Below, in pieces: positions 38,368 through 50,700 of a stretch of DNA of 64,000 nt. The translations under genes were made by a program, and so were the position numbers. The stretch's first letter is position 1. Each line of letters starts with the position of its first letter. The notes below the pieces were generated by a model, which saw only the letters and a list, made by a program, of their open reading frames with translations, made no database searches and was not told the origin of the DNA. Origin of the DNA: Tetramitus jugosus (lineage: Eukaryota; Heterolobosea; Eutetramitea; Acrasida; Vahlkampfiidae); contig OW569381.1 in NCBI GenBank assembly GCA_937625935.1, positions 124,001 to 188,000 of the forward strand, read 5' to 3'.

Positions 38368-39786
38368 ATGAACAAGATGACCCATCTATTGCTATACTAT
38401 TCAGTTGTCTTGGTCTTGTGTCTGATGACATGCAGCATGGCTGTAGCATTTGTCACCATTAACTCACAATTCTCTGAGAGCATAACAATGATTGCTAATA
38501 GTTCAATCACGACCAAGTATGCTTTCATTCAAACGAATGGCCTCGAATTCGACTTTGACATCATGAAGCCATCAAGAGATTTCACCTACATGATTCACCA
38601 GTACGGCACTGAGAACCCTCTCCCAGAGGCATCTGCACCGGCATCAGTCCCTCTTGCATTCTTCGGAATCGACACAGCTACTTTGACTGCTAAGCCCGAT
38701 TACAACTGTGTATTGAGATATTTTGTTGATCCAACTCAGTTGCCATCAGGTGTCACACTCAATTCCATCAAAATTACTCACTATATGGGTGAAAAGAATG
38801 GGTATAGAATTTTCCTTGATGAGCAACAGTATACTGACAGCATTGCAAACTATGTATCTCAAGGAACAAGCACAGAAACCAAGCTTGGTATTAGTCCTAC
38901 TTTTACTTATATTGGAATCTTTGGGGGTGCAGCAGTAGAGCAACCTCCAATCGATCTAGGGAATAATCAGTTCGATGACGTGTTGCACGTTGAACCGAAT
39001 ACACCTGTTGACTTTGTGTTTGATCTACCAAGCAGACCTAGTGCAACAGCCCAACAAAGACAATTACTTGAGTTGAGCATCGTTGGTGCTACAAAGGCAT
39101 TCAATTTTTCGATGACTTATCTCGGTACCACTAATCCAGCAAGCATTGCTCCTCAGACTCAAGCTCTGTACTTTTTCAGACTGAACATTCTTAGTACTGT
39201 GGCAAGCGGAGAGGATCCTCCTCAGTTTAATGCTGCTGTTCGTTACAAGTATGATACCTATATGATTCCAAACAGTGTTGAGTCAACCATCACATTCTAC
39301 TTGATGAAGCAACTAAATCAATGGACCGATTTCAATATTGATCCAGATAGAAACTTTGCAACAAACTACATTACACAAGGCACCGCAGGAGGAGTTGTGA
39401 ATTCAGATTTATTTGGTGGCCAAGAGTTCGTTCTAGGTTTGTTCTCAGATTATAAATCTGGAAATCCACCTCCTCCACCTGCTTCATCCTCACCTTCATC
39501 TCCACCTCCATCTGGATCGGGATCTACTAACCCAAAGCCATCCTCTTCCTCACCTCCCACCGAGCATTCTGTCTCTGCATCGACATCATCAACAGGACCT
39601 CAGACTTCTCAATCCGCCAAGCCTTCAACCAGTAAGTCGACTAAACCACAAACATCTGGAGGCACAGACGTTCCAAGGGGCTCTGACACGAAAGCAAATA
39701 CTGCCACTGGGTACAACATTCAACTTTGGACAGCAGCTTTGTGTCTCACAGCTACACTTTATGTCTTTATGCTCAATAGGCAATAA
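38368..39786 (+). CDS. Secreted, membrane-anchored surface protein
   Basis: About 472 residues from MNKMTHLLLYYSVVLVLCLM, which has a clear signal peptide. The ectodomain (about 25-360) is beta-rich with N-glycosylation sites (NSS, NFS). A Ser/Pro/Thr stalk follows (PPPPPASSSPSSPPPSGSGS onward, about 365-440), then a C-terminal hydrophobic segment (YNIQLWTAALCLTATLYVFM) that could be a membrane helix or GPI signal. No family is recognised. Likely exposed at the cell surface. Confidence 0.75.
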   Translation: MNKMTHLLLYYSVVLVLCLMTCSMAVAFVTINSQFSESITMIANSSITTKYAFIQTNGLEFDFDIMKPSRDFTYMIHQYGTENPLPEASAPASVPLAFFGIDTATLTAKPDYNCVLRYFVDPTQLPSGVTLNSIKITHYMGEKNGYRIFLDEQQYTDSIANYVSQGTSTETKLGISPTFTYIGIFGGAAVEQPPIDLGNNQFDDVLHVEPNTPVDFVFDLPSRPSATAQQRQLLELSIVGATKAFNFSMTYLGTTNPASIAPQTQALYFFRLNILSTVASGEDPPQFNAAVRYKYDTYMIPNSVESTITFYLMKQLNQWTDFNIDPDRNFATNYITQGTAGGVVNSDLFGGQEFVLGLFSDYKSGNPPPPPASSSPSSPPPSGSGSTNPKPSSSSPPTEHSVSASTSSTGPQTSQSAKPSTSKSTKPQTSGGTDVPRGSDTKANTATGYNIQLWTAALCLTATLYVFMLNRQ

Positions 39787-39849
39787 AAGAAATGTAATAT
39801 ATGTATAATTATCAACCTCCCTAAATATGAACGTATTCATTCGCATGTT

Positions 39850-41655
39850 TTACCATTGGATAGTCAGAGGATTGATCTGCATTTGCTGTCTCGCATGATA
39901 TTGAGTGTGGAACTTGCTCTTTGCGCTCTCAGAGTATACTCCTCCGTTGATCCAGTCGTCATACAATTGTTTCATAGAAGGCAATGATTGAGTGTTTGCT
40001 TGTTCTGCTGTTGATGACAAAGTATCTCTGTACAGATTCTTCACGGTTTGCAAGTACTCGCGCGGAATAATCGACTCTGGCGCAGGATTTTGTCCACCTC
40101 CATTCACACAACCACTAGGGCATGCCATAACTTCAATAAAGTCATAGTCGCATCTCGATGATTTCAACTTTCGAATAATGTTTTGAATGTTACGGAAACC
40201 GTTGGCAACTGCGAATTTCATCACAGACTTCTTTTGCTTCTGCGCATCTTCAATCTCCAATGTCACTTCCTTAAAGTCACTATTTCTACCCATCTTGTAC
40301 TGAAGAGGCTCATTGTGAGGAATCTCAACATTGAAAAACTTTTTGGCTGCATAGCGGAACAGTACCTCTGTATATCCTCCAGATTCCATGGACTCTAACA
40401 AACCATGACTCAACAAAGCTTCATTTTGAGTGAGAGAAAACAGGGGTGCATCCAATCCTCCATAACTCAAATGACCAACTGTATCAATACCCTCGCTCAT
40501 ACCCTTAAACTCTGCGCCTGAAACGACATTGAACTGCGATTTCAAAATTTGAACAACTTCGGAGCTCGTCAACACAATGTCCACTTCCTTGACGCCATTA
40601 TCGATTGTAAAGTCGTCTCTACTCGCTTCTAATTTCTTATCGAAACATGGCATGATGGACACATGATAAATCTCGCCACTCGATAACAAGTTTTCCTTGT
40701 TGTCTTCTCCTGCCTTTGCACTTGTCTGTTCGTTCAACAATCGACAAAAATATTGCTTGACAATAGATCCCATAATCTGTTGCGGAGATTTTGTCGTGGA
40801 AATATACGGTATAATAAATTCGCCAAATGATTTCTCGGCATAGCAAACAAATCCAGGGCATGCACTTGCAAGCATGGGAATACCTGTTACATCAGATTCA
40901 CTTTCCTTCTTTGCTGATCGTCTCGCCCGTCTATTACCACCCATAGGTATCACAGAAGATGGTTTCTTTATCGATGATGAAGCTTCCTCCTTGGTATCCG
41001 CTGAATCAGTCAAATTCTGAACGAGTCGCTGTTGTGCAATCAATGAAAATTTGCTTGCAAATTCATGACACATTTCCAAATGAGAAAAATGACGACTCCA
41101 CGTCGTATCAAACACCTTTTCAGCACCCATGGAATGAAACATGTGATGCAATCTTCGACTAGCTTCTTCAATCGAACAACCAAAGTGTGCTGCAATCGAT
41201 GCAAGAGACTGCGGAGAAATAGAAACCACAAAAACTTTGAATGGATTCGTGTTAATTTCATCATCATCACTCATCATCATCGCATTCACCTCATTTTCAT
41301 TATTATCATCACTCTTTTCTTCATTATGATAATCTTTCATGACATGACCAAAACAGTCTCTCATGACTCTCAAAAACTCAAAAACACTCTGTTGATTGAC
41401 CAAGACACTCTCTGCACTTGTTACACAACCAGAACAAGCCAAACAATCACTCAAATCAATCTTTGTTTTTTGTAGTTCCTTTCTACTGCCATCAATGTTC
41501 ACTTGATAGAATTGACCAGTGTCATTGTTGACTTCGATGCTTGAAATGTTGACAGAATCGGTTTGGTCGATTTTGACGGGTCGAACGCACGCTTGAGACG
41601 GTGTGATGAAATCGTTGAGATCGGTCAGTTGAAGCGCACCAGAGAATTTTGACAT
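39850..41655 (-). CDS. NAR1: NAR1/CIAO3, cytosolic Fe-S assembly factor
   Basis: About 601 residues from MSKFSGALQLTDLNDFITPS at 41655. The upstream in-frame ATG at 41778 is in the leader. Cysteines for the N-terminal cluster are QACVRP and CLACSGC. Those for the H-cluster-like site are ACPGFVC, MPCFDKK and MACPSGCVNGGGQ. The block VSISPQSLASIAAHFG is typical of Narf/Nar1 rather than an active hydrogenase. Nar1 belongs to the CIA pathway that delivers clusters to cytosolic and nuclear proteins. An Asp/Glu-rich insertion sits near residue 125. Confidence 0.92.
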   Translation of the reverse strand: MSKFSGALQLTDLNDFITPSQACVRPVKIDQTDSVNISSIEVNNDTGQFYQVNIDGSRKELQKTKIDLSDCLACSGCVTSAESVLVNQQSVFEFLRVMRDCFGHVMKDYHNEEKSDDNNENEVNAMMMSDDDEINTNPFKVFVVSISPQSLASIAAHFGCSIEEASRRLHHMFHSMGAEKVFDTTWSRHFSHLEMCHEFASKFSLIAQQRLVQNLTDSADTKEEASSSIKKPSSVIPMGGNRRARRSAKKESESDVTGIPMLASACPGFVCYAEKSFGEFIIPYISTTKSPQQIMGSIVKQYFCRLLNEQTSAKAGEDNKENLLSSGEIYHVSIMPCFDKKLEASRDDFTIDNGVKEVDIVLTSSEVVQILKSQFNVVSGAEFKGMSEGIDTVGHLSYGGLDAPLFSLTQNEALLSHGLLESMESGGYTEVLFRYAAKKFFNVEIPHNEPLQYKMGRNSDFKEVTLEIEDAQKQKKSVMKFAVANGFRNIQNIIRKLKSSRCDYDFIEVMACPSGCVNGGGQNPAPESIIPREYLQTVKNLYRDTLSSTAEQANTQSLPSMKQLYDDWINGGVYSESAKSKFHTQYHARQQMQINPLTIQW

Positions 41656-42248
41656 GATTTTGTTGTTGTTTGCTTGTTTTTTTTGCGATTGTGAATTGCT
41701 TGCTGAAAAGATTGTTTGATCGTCGATTCTTTTCTGGAGCTGCGGACAAATTTGTGCGGAATATTCTGGCGGATACAACAGCCGAGAAGGAGGGACATTG
41801 TCTCTTGTAGCGCTAACGTAGAATCTTACTTACGGGAGATCGAAAGGCAATCCTTAAGTCACTTATGAAGCAAAAGAATGTGTTAGACACTTTTGGATAA
41901 AGAAGCTGCATTGAATTCGTTGATAGATGCCAATATTTTACCCCAAGACATTAGAATATTCAATGAATTTACTAGTTTATTGAGTTAAAATGCCCAATAA
42001 ACTGGTGTTTTGGGATACAAACTACTATCATATACAATCATACCATCTGGTGAACTGCTCTCCTTGCAACCACTCATCCTGAGACTGTGAACGCCAGTTA
42101 AATAAGAAATTCAAGGTATGTGATTTGATTGCAGCCACTCACGTTAAGGGTAAATGCCTCTCAGTATTGGAAATGCTCATCTCTCACAAAATGATTCTCA
42201 TGTAAGTCAACATTGAACAGTGTGCCTCCTCTCAATCGCCACCAGTGT
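41656..42248. other. Spacer: NAR1 leader and unassigned sequence
   Basis: About 590 nt with the NAR1 5' leader and AT-rich sequence. I see no gene, RNA or repeat. Confidence 0.5.
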
Positions 42249-42545
42249 TTAATCTCGAAAATCTCGAAAGTCCTCTAGTATTGTTAACTTTTTCTTTTTG
42301 TTGACCATGAGAGATTGGTTGAATTTGAATTGATTTAGCCCTTTGCAAGTGTAACTCAATCCATTCACGAGTGTCACAAAACTATGACTTTCGACCAATG
42401 TCATTGGTTTTACAATCTCTTCGAATGAAAAAGTCCAATCCACAATGGTCGAGCAAAGAGAGTACAAAGAATTTGAGCCATCCTCTTGCTGATCTTTCTT
42501 GGGTCGGGAATTTTCAACAAACGTTGGACCGGTTGTAAACATCAT
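42249..42545 (-). CDS. Small unknown protein
   Basis: A 98-codon frame starting MMFTTGPTFVENSRPKKDQQ and ending in a basic, charged KKKKLTILEDFRDFRD. Composition looks coding (TIVDWTFSFEEIVKPMTLVE). No family recognised. It is divergent from the Rac gene with 150 nt between starts. Confidence 0.45.
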   Translation of the reverse strand: MMFTTGPTFVENSRPKKDQQEDGSNSLYSLCSTIVDWTFSFEEIVKPMTLVESHSFVTLVNGLSYTCKGLNQFKFNQSLMVNKKKKLTILEDFRDFRD

Positions 42546-42697
42546 TTTCCCGCCTTCGGTGCAAGAACAAGACTCAACAACATTGCGAGTGGAGAATTAT
42601 CTTCGATTTGTAAACACAAGAGAAAAGTTCTGAATCTAAACCTCCTTCAGCTATCTATCCATCACTCTCTCCTATCAATTCAAACAACTCAAACTCA

Positions 42698-43569
<872 letters not shown>

Positions 43570-43722
43570 TCCACCTTTATTCTCTCTGAAGGTAAAAACA
43601 ACACGTGTGATCAATTGTTTCTTGCAAGCAAACTTGTACATTTTAGCTCAACCAATAAAAAACCAAAAAACAAGCGTGGGGTCAGAGCACAAAAAACACT
43701 ACCCATCAATCATACGAATCAC

Positions 43723-45735
43723 ATGAATCACATTTACAGGGACATGTCCAGTGCCCTCTCACTGGATGACTCCCGAAAATACAAGGAAGCCTACCACAAG
43801 TACTTGGACGTCATTGAGAAGAGTGTGACATTTCTGCGTCAGATTGAACAACAAAATCACCATAACCATCACAATAACAACAACAATATTTCAGTTGAAC
43901 AAGTCAATCAATTGTGCAACTATACGGACGAATGTCTCAAAAGAGTACAACACATTTATGCTCATCAAGTACGACCCTCCTCTTCATCACCATTACCATC
44001 ACCATCACCTACTACCAGCATCTCATCACCATCACCCACTAATACCACCACCACTCACAATCCATCAATCTACAATAGCTATGGCACGATCAATCAACAA
44101 CAACAACAACATACCCTGAAAAACAACAACAATAATAACAATGCAGCACGTGCATACACATCATCATTGTCTCAGCAACAGCAACAGCATTCACTCACTT
44201 CTCGTAATATACGTTCAACAACGAATCCTACTCCTAGTGCTGTTGTAGCGTCATCTCCCAGTTTAGCTTCTGTTCGAAAAATAGCGGAAGAAATGGCGCT
44301 GATTCAAATTCGCGCCCAAATGGAAAATCAAAAACAGTTGGCGCAAAGAAATCTTACAGTTCAACAATTTGAACGAACTCTGGTGTCGAACAGCAGACGG
44401 TTCAAATGGAGATCACAAGACACGTGGAGCAAATTCCTAGATGCAAAGTTTAATTATCTCAAGATGAATTCTGACTTGCTGCACCAAGATTCTCAATGGC
44501 TTCAATCACTTCGTGAACATGTGGTTTCTTCTTCTTCTTCTGTTCTGTCGGTGAATCACTCTACTATGATTGATAGTAGCTCGAATAAGAGTAGTCAAAA
44601 TGAACAAGCGTGTAAAATGATACAAGATCATGTGAGAGCTATTGTGAAGAAACCAGGGCATGCCATTCATAGCTTATTAGCTGAATTTACCAATGTTTTT
44701 ATGCAAAATTATGATTTGACAATGATTCGGAATCAAATAAGTTCGAATAGCAGCAGCAGCAGCAGCAGTAGCAGTTCAATGATGATGAGTATGATGATTA
44801 GTACGAGTGATAATGATAACGGGGATGGTGGTGATGAAGAAGCCTATGTGATCAAAGTCAAGGAATGCATAGCGAAAGCAGTGACTGATATTGACACATT
44901 TGTAGAAAAATTGGTTCAAGCGTTGTTTGGCAAGTATTGGATCGATACGATGAATGATGTGTGTGAAAGGGTGCCTGAATGTGAACGAATTGTTATCTCG
45001 TGCATACAGAGTCAATTGATGACAGAGACTGGAATTTATGTGAAAATGTTAAATTTGTATCATGTGGTGCATCAGGAGAGTGATGATCGATTGAATGAAA
45101 AGATTCAAAAATTGAATCGAAATCAATTGTTGTTGAAGCACTTCCATGTAAAGATCAAGTTTGTTCTAGGACAGGATGTGAATCGGTCATTGGAGCCTTA
45201 TCAGACAGCGATTGATCAGTTTATACAGTTTGATGTAGAAAGTAATGTACCGCTGGCAAAGTTGCAGTGCCTCACCGATTGCATCAGGGAAATTACGAGT
45301 TGCGTGACTCGATACTATAGAGAAAACGTTTCTATTCAAATGAACGCAACAAATTTGGAGTTGGGAGCCGATGATTTATTACCTCTATTCTCCTATGTGC
45401 TCGTGAAAGCTCGGCCCAGTTGTTTATTCTCAAAGTTAAACTTTTTGGCTGATTTTGTGGACGAGAATCATTTGTTGGGAGAGTTGGGATACAGTTTAGC
45501 TACTCTGGAGACTGCAATCAATTACATGTTAACATGTGAGATGCCTCTCCCAGACCCTCCTCTGAAACCACTGCCGCCAACACCATCAGATGACGAATCT
45601 CTTGACCAGCAAACGTATTATTCGTCAATATATTCCATGGATCTCACCTCGTCAGACTTTGATCCCGGATCACTAAATGACGATGACTTGGCGGATTTGA
45701 TGTCAGGGTACAAGTTTGATTCTGGTTCCAAATAA
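43723..45735 (+). CDS. VPS9-domain Rab5-type GEF with MIT-like N-terminus
   Basis: About 670 residues from MNHIYRDMSSALSLDDSRKY. Another Met lies 7 codons on (43744). The first about 45 residues resemble an MIT three-helix unit (DDSRKYKEAYHKYLDVIEKS). A long His/Asn/Gln/Pro/Ser-rich stretch (about 50-220) follows. The C-terminal part has helical-bundle and VPS9 domains: SNVPLAKLQCLTDCIREITS, then ELGADDLLPLFSYVLVKARP and GELGYSLATLETAINYML. The conserved Asp and Tyr that act on Rab5 are present in DDLLPLFSYV. This resembles VPS9D1 architecture. Expected in early endosome traffic. Confidence 0.85.
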   Translation: MNHIYRDMSSALSLDDSRKYKEAYHKYLDVIEKSVTFLRQIEQQNHHNHHNNNNNISVEQVNQLCNYTDECLKRVQHIYAHQVRPSSSSPLPSPSPTTSISSPSPTNTTTTHNPSIYNSYGTINQQQQQHTLKNNNNNNNAARAYTSSLSQQQQQHSLTSRNIRSTTNPTPSAVVASSPSLASVRKIAEEMALIQIRAQMENQKQLAQRNLTVQQFERTLVSNSRRFKWRSQDTWSKFLDAKFNYLKMNSDLLHQDSQWLQSLREHVVSSSSSVLSVNHSTMIDSSSNKSSQNEQACKMIQDHVRAIVKKPGHAIHSLLAEFTNVFMQNYDLTMIRNQISSNSSSSSSSSSSMMMSMMISTSDNDNGDGGDEEAYVIKVKECIAKAVTDIDTFVEKLVQALFGKYWIDTMNDVCERVPECERIVISCIQSQLMTETGIYVKMLNLYHVVHQESDDRLNEKIQKLNRNQLLLKHFHVKIKFVLGQDVNRSLEPYQTAIDQFIQFDVESNVPLAKLQCLTDCIREITSCVTRYYRENVSIQMNATNLELGADDLLPLFSYVLVKARPSCLFSKLNFLADFVDENHLLGELGYSLATLETAINYMLTCEMPLPDPPLKPLPPTPSDDESLDQQTYYSSIYSMDLTSSDFDPGSLNDDDLADLMSGYKFDSGSK

Positions 45736-45802
45736 ATGTCACAGCCAAATATAAAACAAAATCCAAATGAACTAACATCAAAATGACATACAAATAGAGT
45801 GT

Positions 45803-47116
45803 TTACTTTGTGACATCGTGGATTGCCTTTGCGACAACTGGAATGTTATGCTCGTTCAAACCGGAAATGCTCATACGTCCGTCCTTTGTCATATAAATGT
45901 GATGTTCCTTTTGGAGTCTATCAACTTGTTCAGGAGTCAATCCAGAGAACGCAAACATACCAATCTGCTTAGTGATGTGAGACCAGTCCTTTGTGGAACC
46001 AACATCCTTCAATGCTTTCACCAATCCAGCTCTGCATGACTTGATACGATCAGCCATCTCCTTCACATCCTTCTCCCACACCTTCTTCAACTCAGCATCG
46101 TTCAACACTGTGGAAACAAGTCTTGCACCATAAATTGGTGGATTAGAGTACATGGAACGGATCAAGATTGCCAATTGACTGTTGACTGCTGTAGCTTCCT
46201 TCTTTGTTGCACATACTGCAGACAAGACACCAGTTCTCTCACCATAGAGACCAAAGTTCTTTGCAAATGATTGAACAACCAATGGCTTGTGACCATCTTG
46301 AATAAAGGATCGAACAGCTTGTGCGTCCTGCGCGGCATCACCACTAGCAAATGCCTGATAGGCGACATCAAAGAACACGACGTGATTCTTTTGAGCACAA
46401 ACCTCAGAGATTCTCTTCCATTGAGCAGCAGTTGGATCAACACCAGTTGGATTGTGAGCACATGCATGAAGAAGAACTACGCTCTTCTCTGGTGCATTCT
46501 TCAAATCAGTCAACAATCCTTCAATGTCCAATCCGTTAATCTTCTTGTCAAAGTACTTGTATGAACCAATGTCCTCAAATCCAGCATTCTTGAAAATGGC
46601 GACATGATTGGCCCATGTCGGATCAGGCATCAAAACTTTTGTGCCCTTTGGCAAAAATTTGTAAAGAAAATTGGCGCCAAGTCTCAAACCGCCAGTTCCA
46701 GACAAGGATTGAACACCAGCAATGGTGCCTTCCTTGAGCGCAGCTTGATCCTCACCAAAGACCAACTTTTGAGCAGCATCGATAAACGATTGAATACCAG
46801 TCACTGCAGCATACTCGTGATCCATATGCTTTTCAAACAAACGCTTCTCAGCTTCTCTCACAGACTTTAGCACAACAGGCTTGCCGTTATTGTCCTTGTA
46901 GACACCTTCACCCAATAGTACCTTGTTAGTCGAAGGATCTTGTTGGAAAGCAATGGTGAGTTGCTTGATGGCATCGAGACCCATTGGCTCCAATTGATCC
47001 CACAGGCCAACATTCTTGGAAGCACATCGTGTTGTTGTTTTCGTAGTAGTGAAAGCTTGTGATGTGAAGTTGGATCTTGGTGCAACGCCAGTGACAGTTC
47101 TTCTTAGATGGAACAT
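45803..47116 (-). CDS. GOT2: Mitochondrial aspartate aminotransferase
   Basis: About 437 residues from MFHLRRTVTGVAPRSNF. An upstream in-frame ATG at 47176 adds 20 polar residues and is less likely. The start is rich in Arg/Ser/Thr with no acids, as expected of a mitochondrial presequence. Class I aminotransferase landmarks are GLWDQLEPMGLDAIKQ, GVYKDNNGKPVVLKSVREAE, QSLSGTGGLRLGANF, HACAHNPTGVDPT, FFDVAYQAFASGD and the PLP lysine in SFAKNFGLYGERTGV. It interconverts aspartate/2-oxoglutarate with oxaloacetate/glutamate in the malate-aspartate shuttle. Confidence 0.96.
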   Translation of the reverse strand: MFHLRRTVTGVAPRSNFTSQAFTTTKTTTRCASKNVGLWDQLEPMGLDAIKQLTIAFQQDPSTNKVLLGEGVYKDNNGKPVVLKSVREAEKRLFEKHMDHEYAAVTGIQSFIDAAQKLVFGEDQAALKEGTIAGVQSLSGTGGLRLGANFLYKFLPKGTKVLMPDPTWANHVAIFKNAGFEDIGSYKYFDKKINGLDIEGLLTDLKNAPEKSVVLLHACAHNPTGVDPTAAQWKRISEVCAQKNHVVFFDVAYQAFASGDAAQDAQAVRSFIQDGHKPLVVQSFAKNFGLYGERTGVLSAVCATKKEATAVNSQLAILIRSMYSNPPIYGARLVSTVLNDAELKKVWEKDVKEMADRIKSCRAGLVKALKDVGSTKDWSHITKQIGMFAFSGLTPEQVDRLQKEHHIYMTKDGRMSISGLNEHNIPVVAKAIHDVTK

Positions 47117-47789
47117 TTGATATTGGTACAGAGAGAGGTTTGGTTGTGTTTGGTTGTGTTTGTGTTTTTTCAACAAGAAGCAACTTCGAAGGAAAGCGAG
47201 AAAAGCTTTGACGATGCGAAGGTTCTGGTTCTCGCTTGCTGAATGGAGAGAGGGATGACGCTTTTACGACAGGGAGGAAGATTTTATTGATCAACTGGCC
47301 AATCTATTTTTGCTGCTTCAGAAAAAACCCTGCTGAATGATGATCGGGACTTTTGCAGGAGAATAAAATTTGTCCAAGGAAAAATTCACAACTTGCTGCT
47401 GACTGATGAAAGTTACGGTTGGTTTGACTTCACAACTGCTTTGAATTTGGTTCTTGCTCCATTCTGTTGGGTTATCCTCCAGACGTGTTGTTGCGATATT
47501 CTTACTTGCCAAGTGAGTTCTTTCCATTCAAAGACCTCTTAGTCTTGTGAGACAATATGTTTGTGCATGGATTGTTCTGCCAAACCTGCCAATTGATTGA
47601 ACGATGTTTTGTGACTGGGATCCAACTAGATCTGGTGTTTCCAGACCTTGACGCTTAGAGTCGAGTCCTCAAGACAATTTCTGGATCTCCATCTGTGGTG
47701 CCACTGTGCCAATTTGGATGTCAACTCTGGGGCTCATGTTTGGTTTCGGATTTGCACGAGTTTGGAAAAGCATGCTCAAACAGCCATGT
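47117..47789. other. Spacer between GOT2 and the F-box/ankyrin gene
   Basis: About 670 nt. A plus-strand frame at about 47330-47540 (LLNDDRDFCRRIKFVQGKIH ... DILTC, followed by GTGAGT) and an antisense 69-codon frame (47318-47527) both look mildly protein-like. Neither can be built into a gene. The rest (47540-47789) is unassigned. Confidence 0.35.
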
Positions 47790-50700
47790 TTATTTTCGTG
47801 TTTTCTTTCTTCGTTTGCTGGAGTGCGTTCCATAAGACCTATCATCATCTTCATCATCGTCAGATTCAGAGTCTGCTTTCTTCTTTCTCTTTGTTGTTGG
47901 CTTCTTCTTTCCATTTTTCTTGTCCAGGAATCTGTTTGTGAGATCAATTAATGATTGGCTGCTCATTAATTCCAAAGGTGTTTTGCCATCCAAGTCCTTA
48001 ACTTCGGTGCTGGCCCCAAACTCAAGAAGTTCTTGAAGAATGGCTTGTGAATTGCGAACCGCAACATTATGGAGACAAGTTCTGCCTCTCTTGTTCTGAA
48101 TGTTGATAAAATTGGCGAATTCTTCCATCTTCATATTCTCAAGATAAGGTGGGTTTGTGTTGGTTCGCTTTGCTCTCTTTGGTGTTTCAACATTCTGAAC
48201 ATTATCTGCTCTAAATAGCTTAGCAATGGAGAGCAGGATAGAAGCAGATTCATTACCAACAAAGCTCAATTTAGAATTATTAGTCAGTAAATGCAAGAGC
48301 GTGTCTCCTGTTTTGAGGTACACAGACTTCATTGCACGATCCAAAAGTGGATCTTTGCTGTAATGACGGACAAGCCAATCGAGCATGTAACTGCCCATAC
48401 CAGAAACTAACAATTGCAAGGTACTGCGGTGATTGCAACTATTTGGTTCATCAGAATCGATATCCCCAGATGGTGTCTCAGTCATCAGTTCAAGCCAAGA
48501 TGGTTTAGCTTGTTTCTCTTCAGTAGCAATCATAAGAGTAACAAATTTACTCTCATGGTCTGCTTTCAGTTTATCCTGAGATAAGCATCTTCGAATGATT
48601 TGATGTAATTGATCTTTTGATGGAGCAATATTGTGTTCAATTACAGCGGCCAATGCAAAATCATGATGCTTATTTGCCAAAGCAATTTCAACTGGACAGT
48701 CGAATTGATCTGCAAAAGACCTGGCGTATGGCCAAAGAACTGCAAATACACCAATCAGATTCGCTTCACACGCAAGTATTGCAGCATTTCTTGGTTTTCT
48801 CCCATCAACTACGTCATTTTCTAGTGGTTGACTGATAATTTTTGCCAATTCTGTTTTTGTTTTAAGCTTCTTCTTCCAATGCTTGATTATACATTCACAT
48901 AGAGAGGCATCCCTCTCGGCTGCAATGTGCAAGAGATTGGGTTTAAAATCTTGAGATTCATCTCTTAGAAATACATTATGAGTTTGAATCATCAATTTGT
49001 CAAACAATGGAATGTCAATCGCCACTTCCAAGGCAAGGTACATCACTGGCACAGGGACAACTTCAGCTGGGTTTTTGCTTGCAAACACTGGCTTATTTGC
49101 AATATCACTTAGTTTGATTGAAAAGTCATTCAATAATTGAATTCCTTGAGCAGCTTCGAGCAACATTTGAAGGGGACCCAAACCAGAAATTTCCTCAAGG
49201 TCACTTTCTGTTGATGCCTCAGACTTTTCATAAAGCATCTCAGGATAATGCTTTAGACAGAGAAGTGCACAGTGTCGAGCCACAGGATAAGTTCCATATG
49301 TAAATACTTTCTGCCGTTTGTTCATTCCAGAAAGTTCATTCGTTATATCCACAATGGATTTGAACAAATAGTGCAATGGATTGAGACCATGCTTCATTCT
49401 TGGACTCAAGAGTTCTGATAGAGGTTTCGAGGAAATAGATGGATTCAACATCATGTAGTTAATCAATGGATAATTTCCGTTTCGAAGCGCTGCTGTAACA
49501 ACAGTATCTCCCTTGGTACTCTGAATATCAACTTTGGCACCAGCCTTGATCAATTCAATACCCATTTCATCTACATATTCTTTTTGGTTCTTACGGGAAT
49601 AGCTGTCCCAGGTATGAAACTGAATAAGTTGTGGATTCTCATGCTTCACAAAGAATAAGGAATTTTCTCCTTCCTCATTCAATGAGTTCGCATCGAAACC
49701 ATTGTTCAGCAGCCACCGAATTGTTGCTGGTCGGGAACGCATTAAGGCTGCATGGAGCAGAGTGCCACATGATGTGGGATAGTTTTGAAGTGATTGACTC
49801 CGAGAAAAACAAGACAACTTGGAAATTGCTTCCAGAAACTGTCCTTGAGGATTATGGCCAAGGGTAACAAAGGGACCAACTTCTTGTTGAGAAATGAAAA
49901 TATGTTGGAGGGGCGTCTCATTGTTCTTGTTCTTTGCATAAAGTAAATCTTCGGGACACTTTGAAATGAGGTATTCAAGAATGTCGAGTTGCATAGCAGA
50001 GCACGCTGAGTGAAGCACATTGTTACCAAATTTGTCCAAAACGGTGAGTGAGGCTCCCTTTTCCACCAAATATTCGATATCATCCAAACTAGAGACGGAC
50101 TTGGGATTCGATAGAATTAGTTGAATGAGTGGGAGCTCTTTTTGATCATTTCTGATTATTCCCTCAGAGTCGCCAAGGGATATTAAATCAGGCTTCAATG
50201 ATAATAAATATTGAACTAATTTGAATCGAACTGGCGAGCTTTCCTGTCCTTCAAGTGCCTCCAACAAAAGGTTTCGAACTCCATTGATTGCCAACTCAGG
50301 TTTAAAGTCCTCAATGATAGTTTTAATCATTGAGAGCAATCCCTCGGTGGAACAATCTGCAATAAAGAGACCCAAGAGGGTGCATGATCGCCCAGAAAAA
50401 TCTTCAAACGTCGTATTGATATCTAAAACTAACTCTGGATATTTCATTTGGATAGGATCTGTTAGTAACTCCAATGTCTTGATCACATTGAAGATCCCAC
50501 AAACAAACTTTGCGTCTAGCTTAATATAGGGCTTCAATTGGAACATATTCTTATTCTCCACCGATGAGGTGAGTAAAGGTTGGAAGGAAGGATATTCACG
50601 AACAAGAGTATCGACTGTCGTTTCGATCATTTCATCGGTTAAATCCCTCTCTCTTTGTTCGATGTGTGACAAGCAAACTCCCTCAACCTTTGACATATAG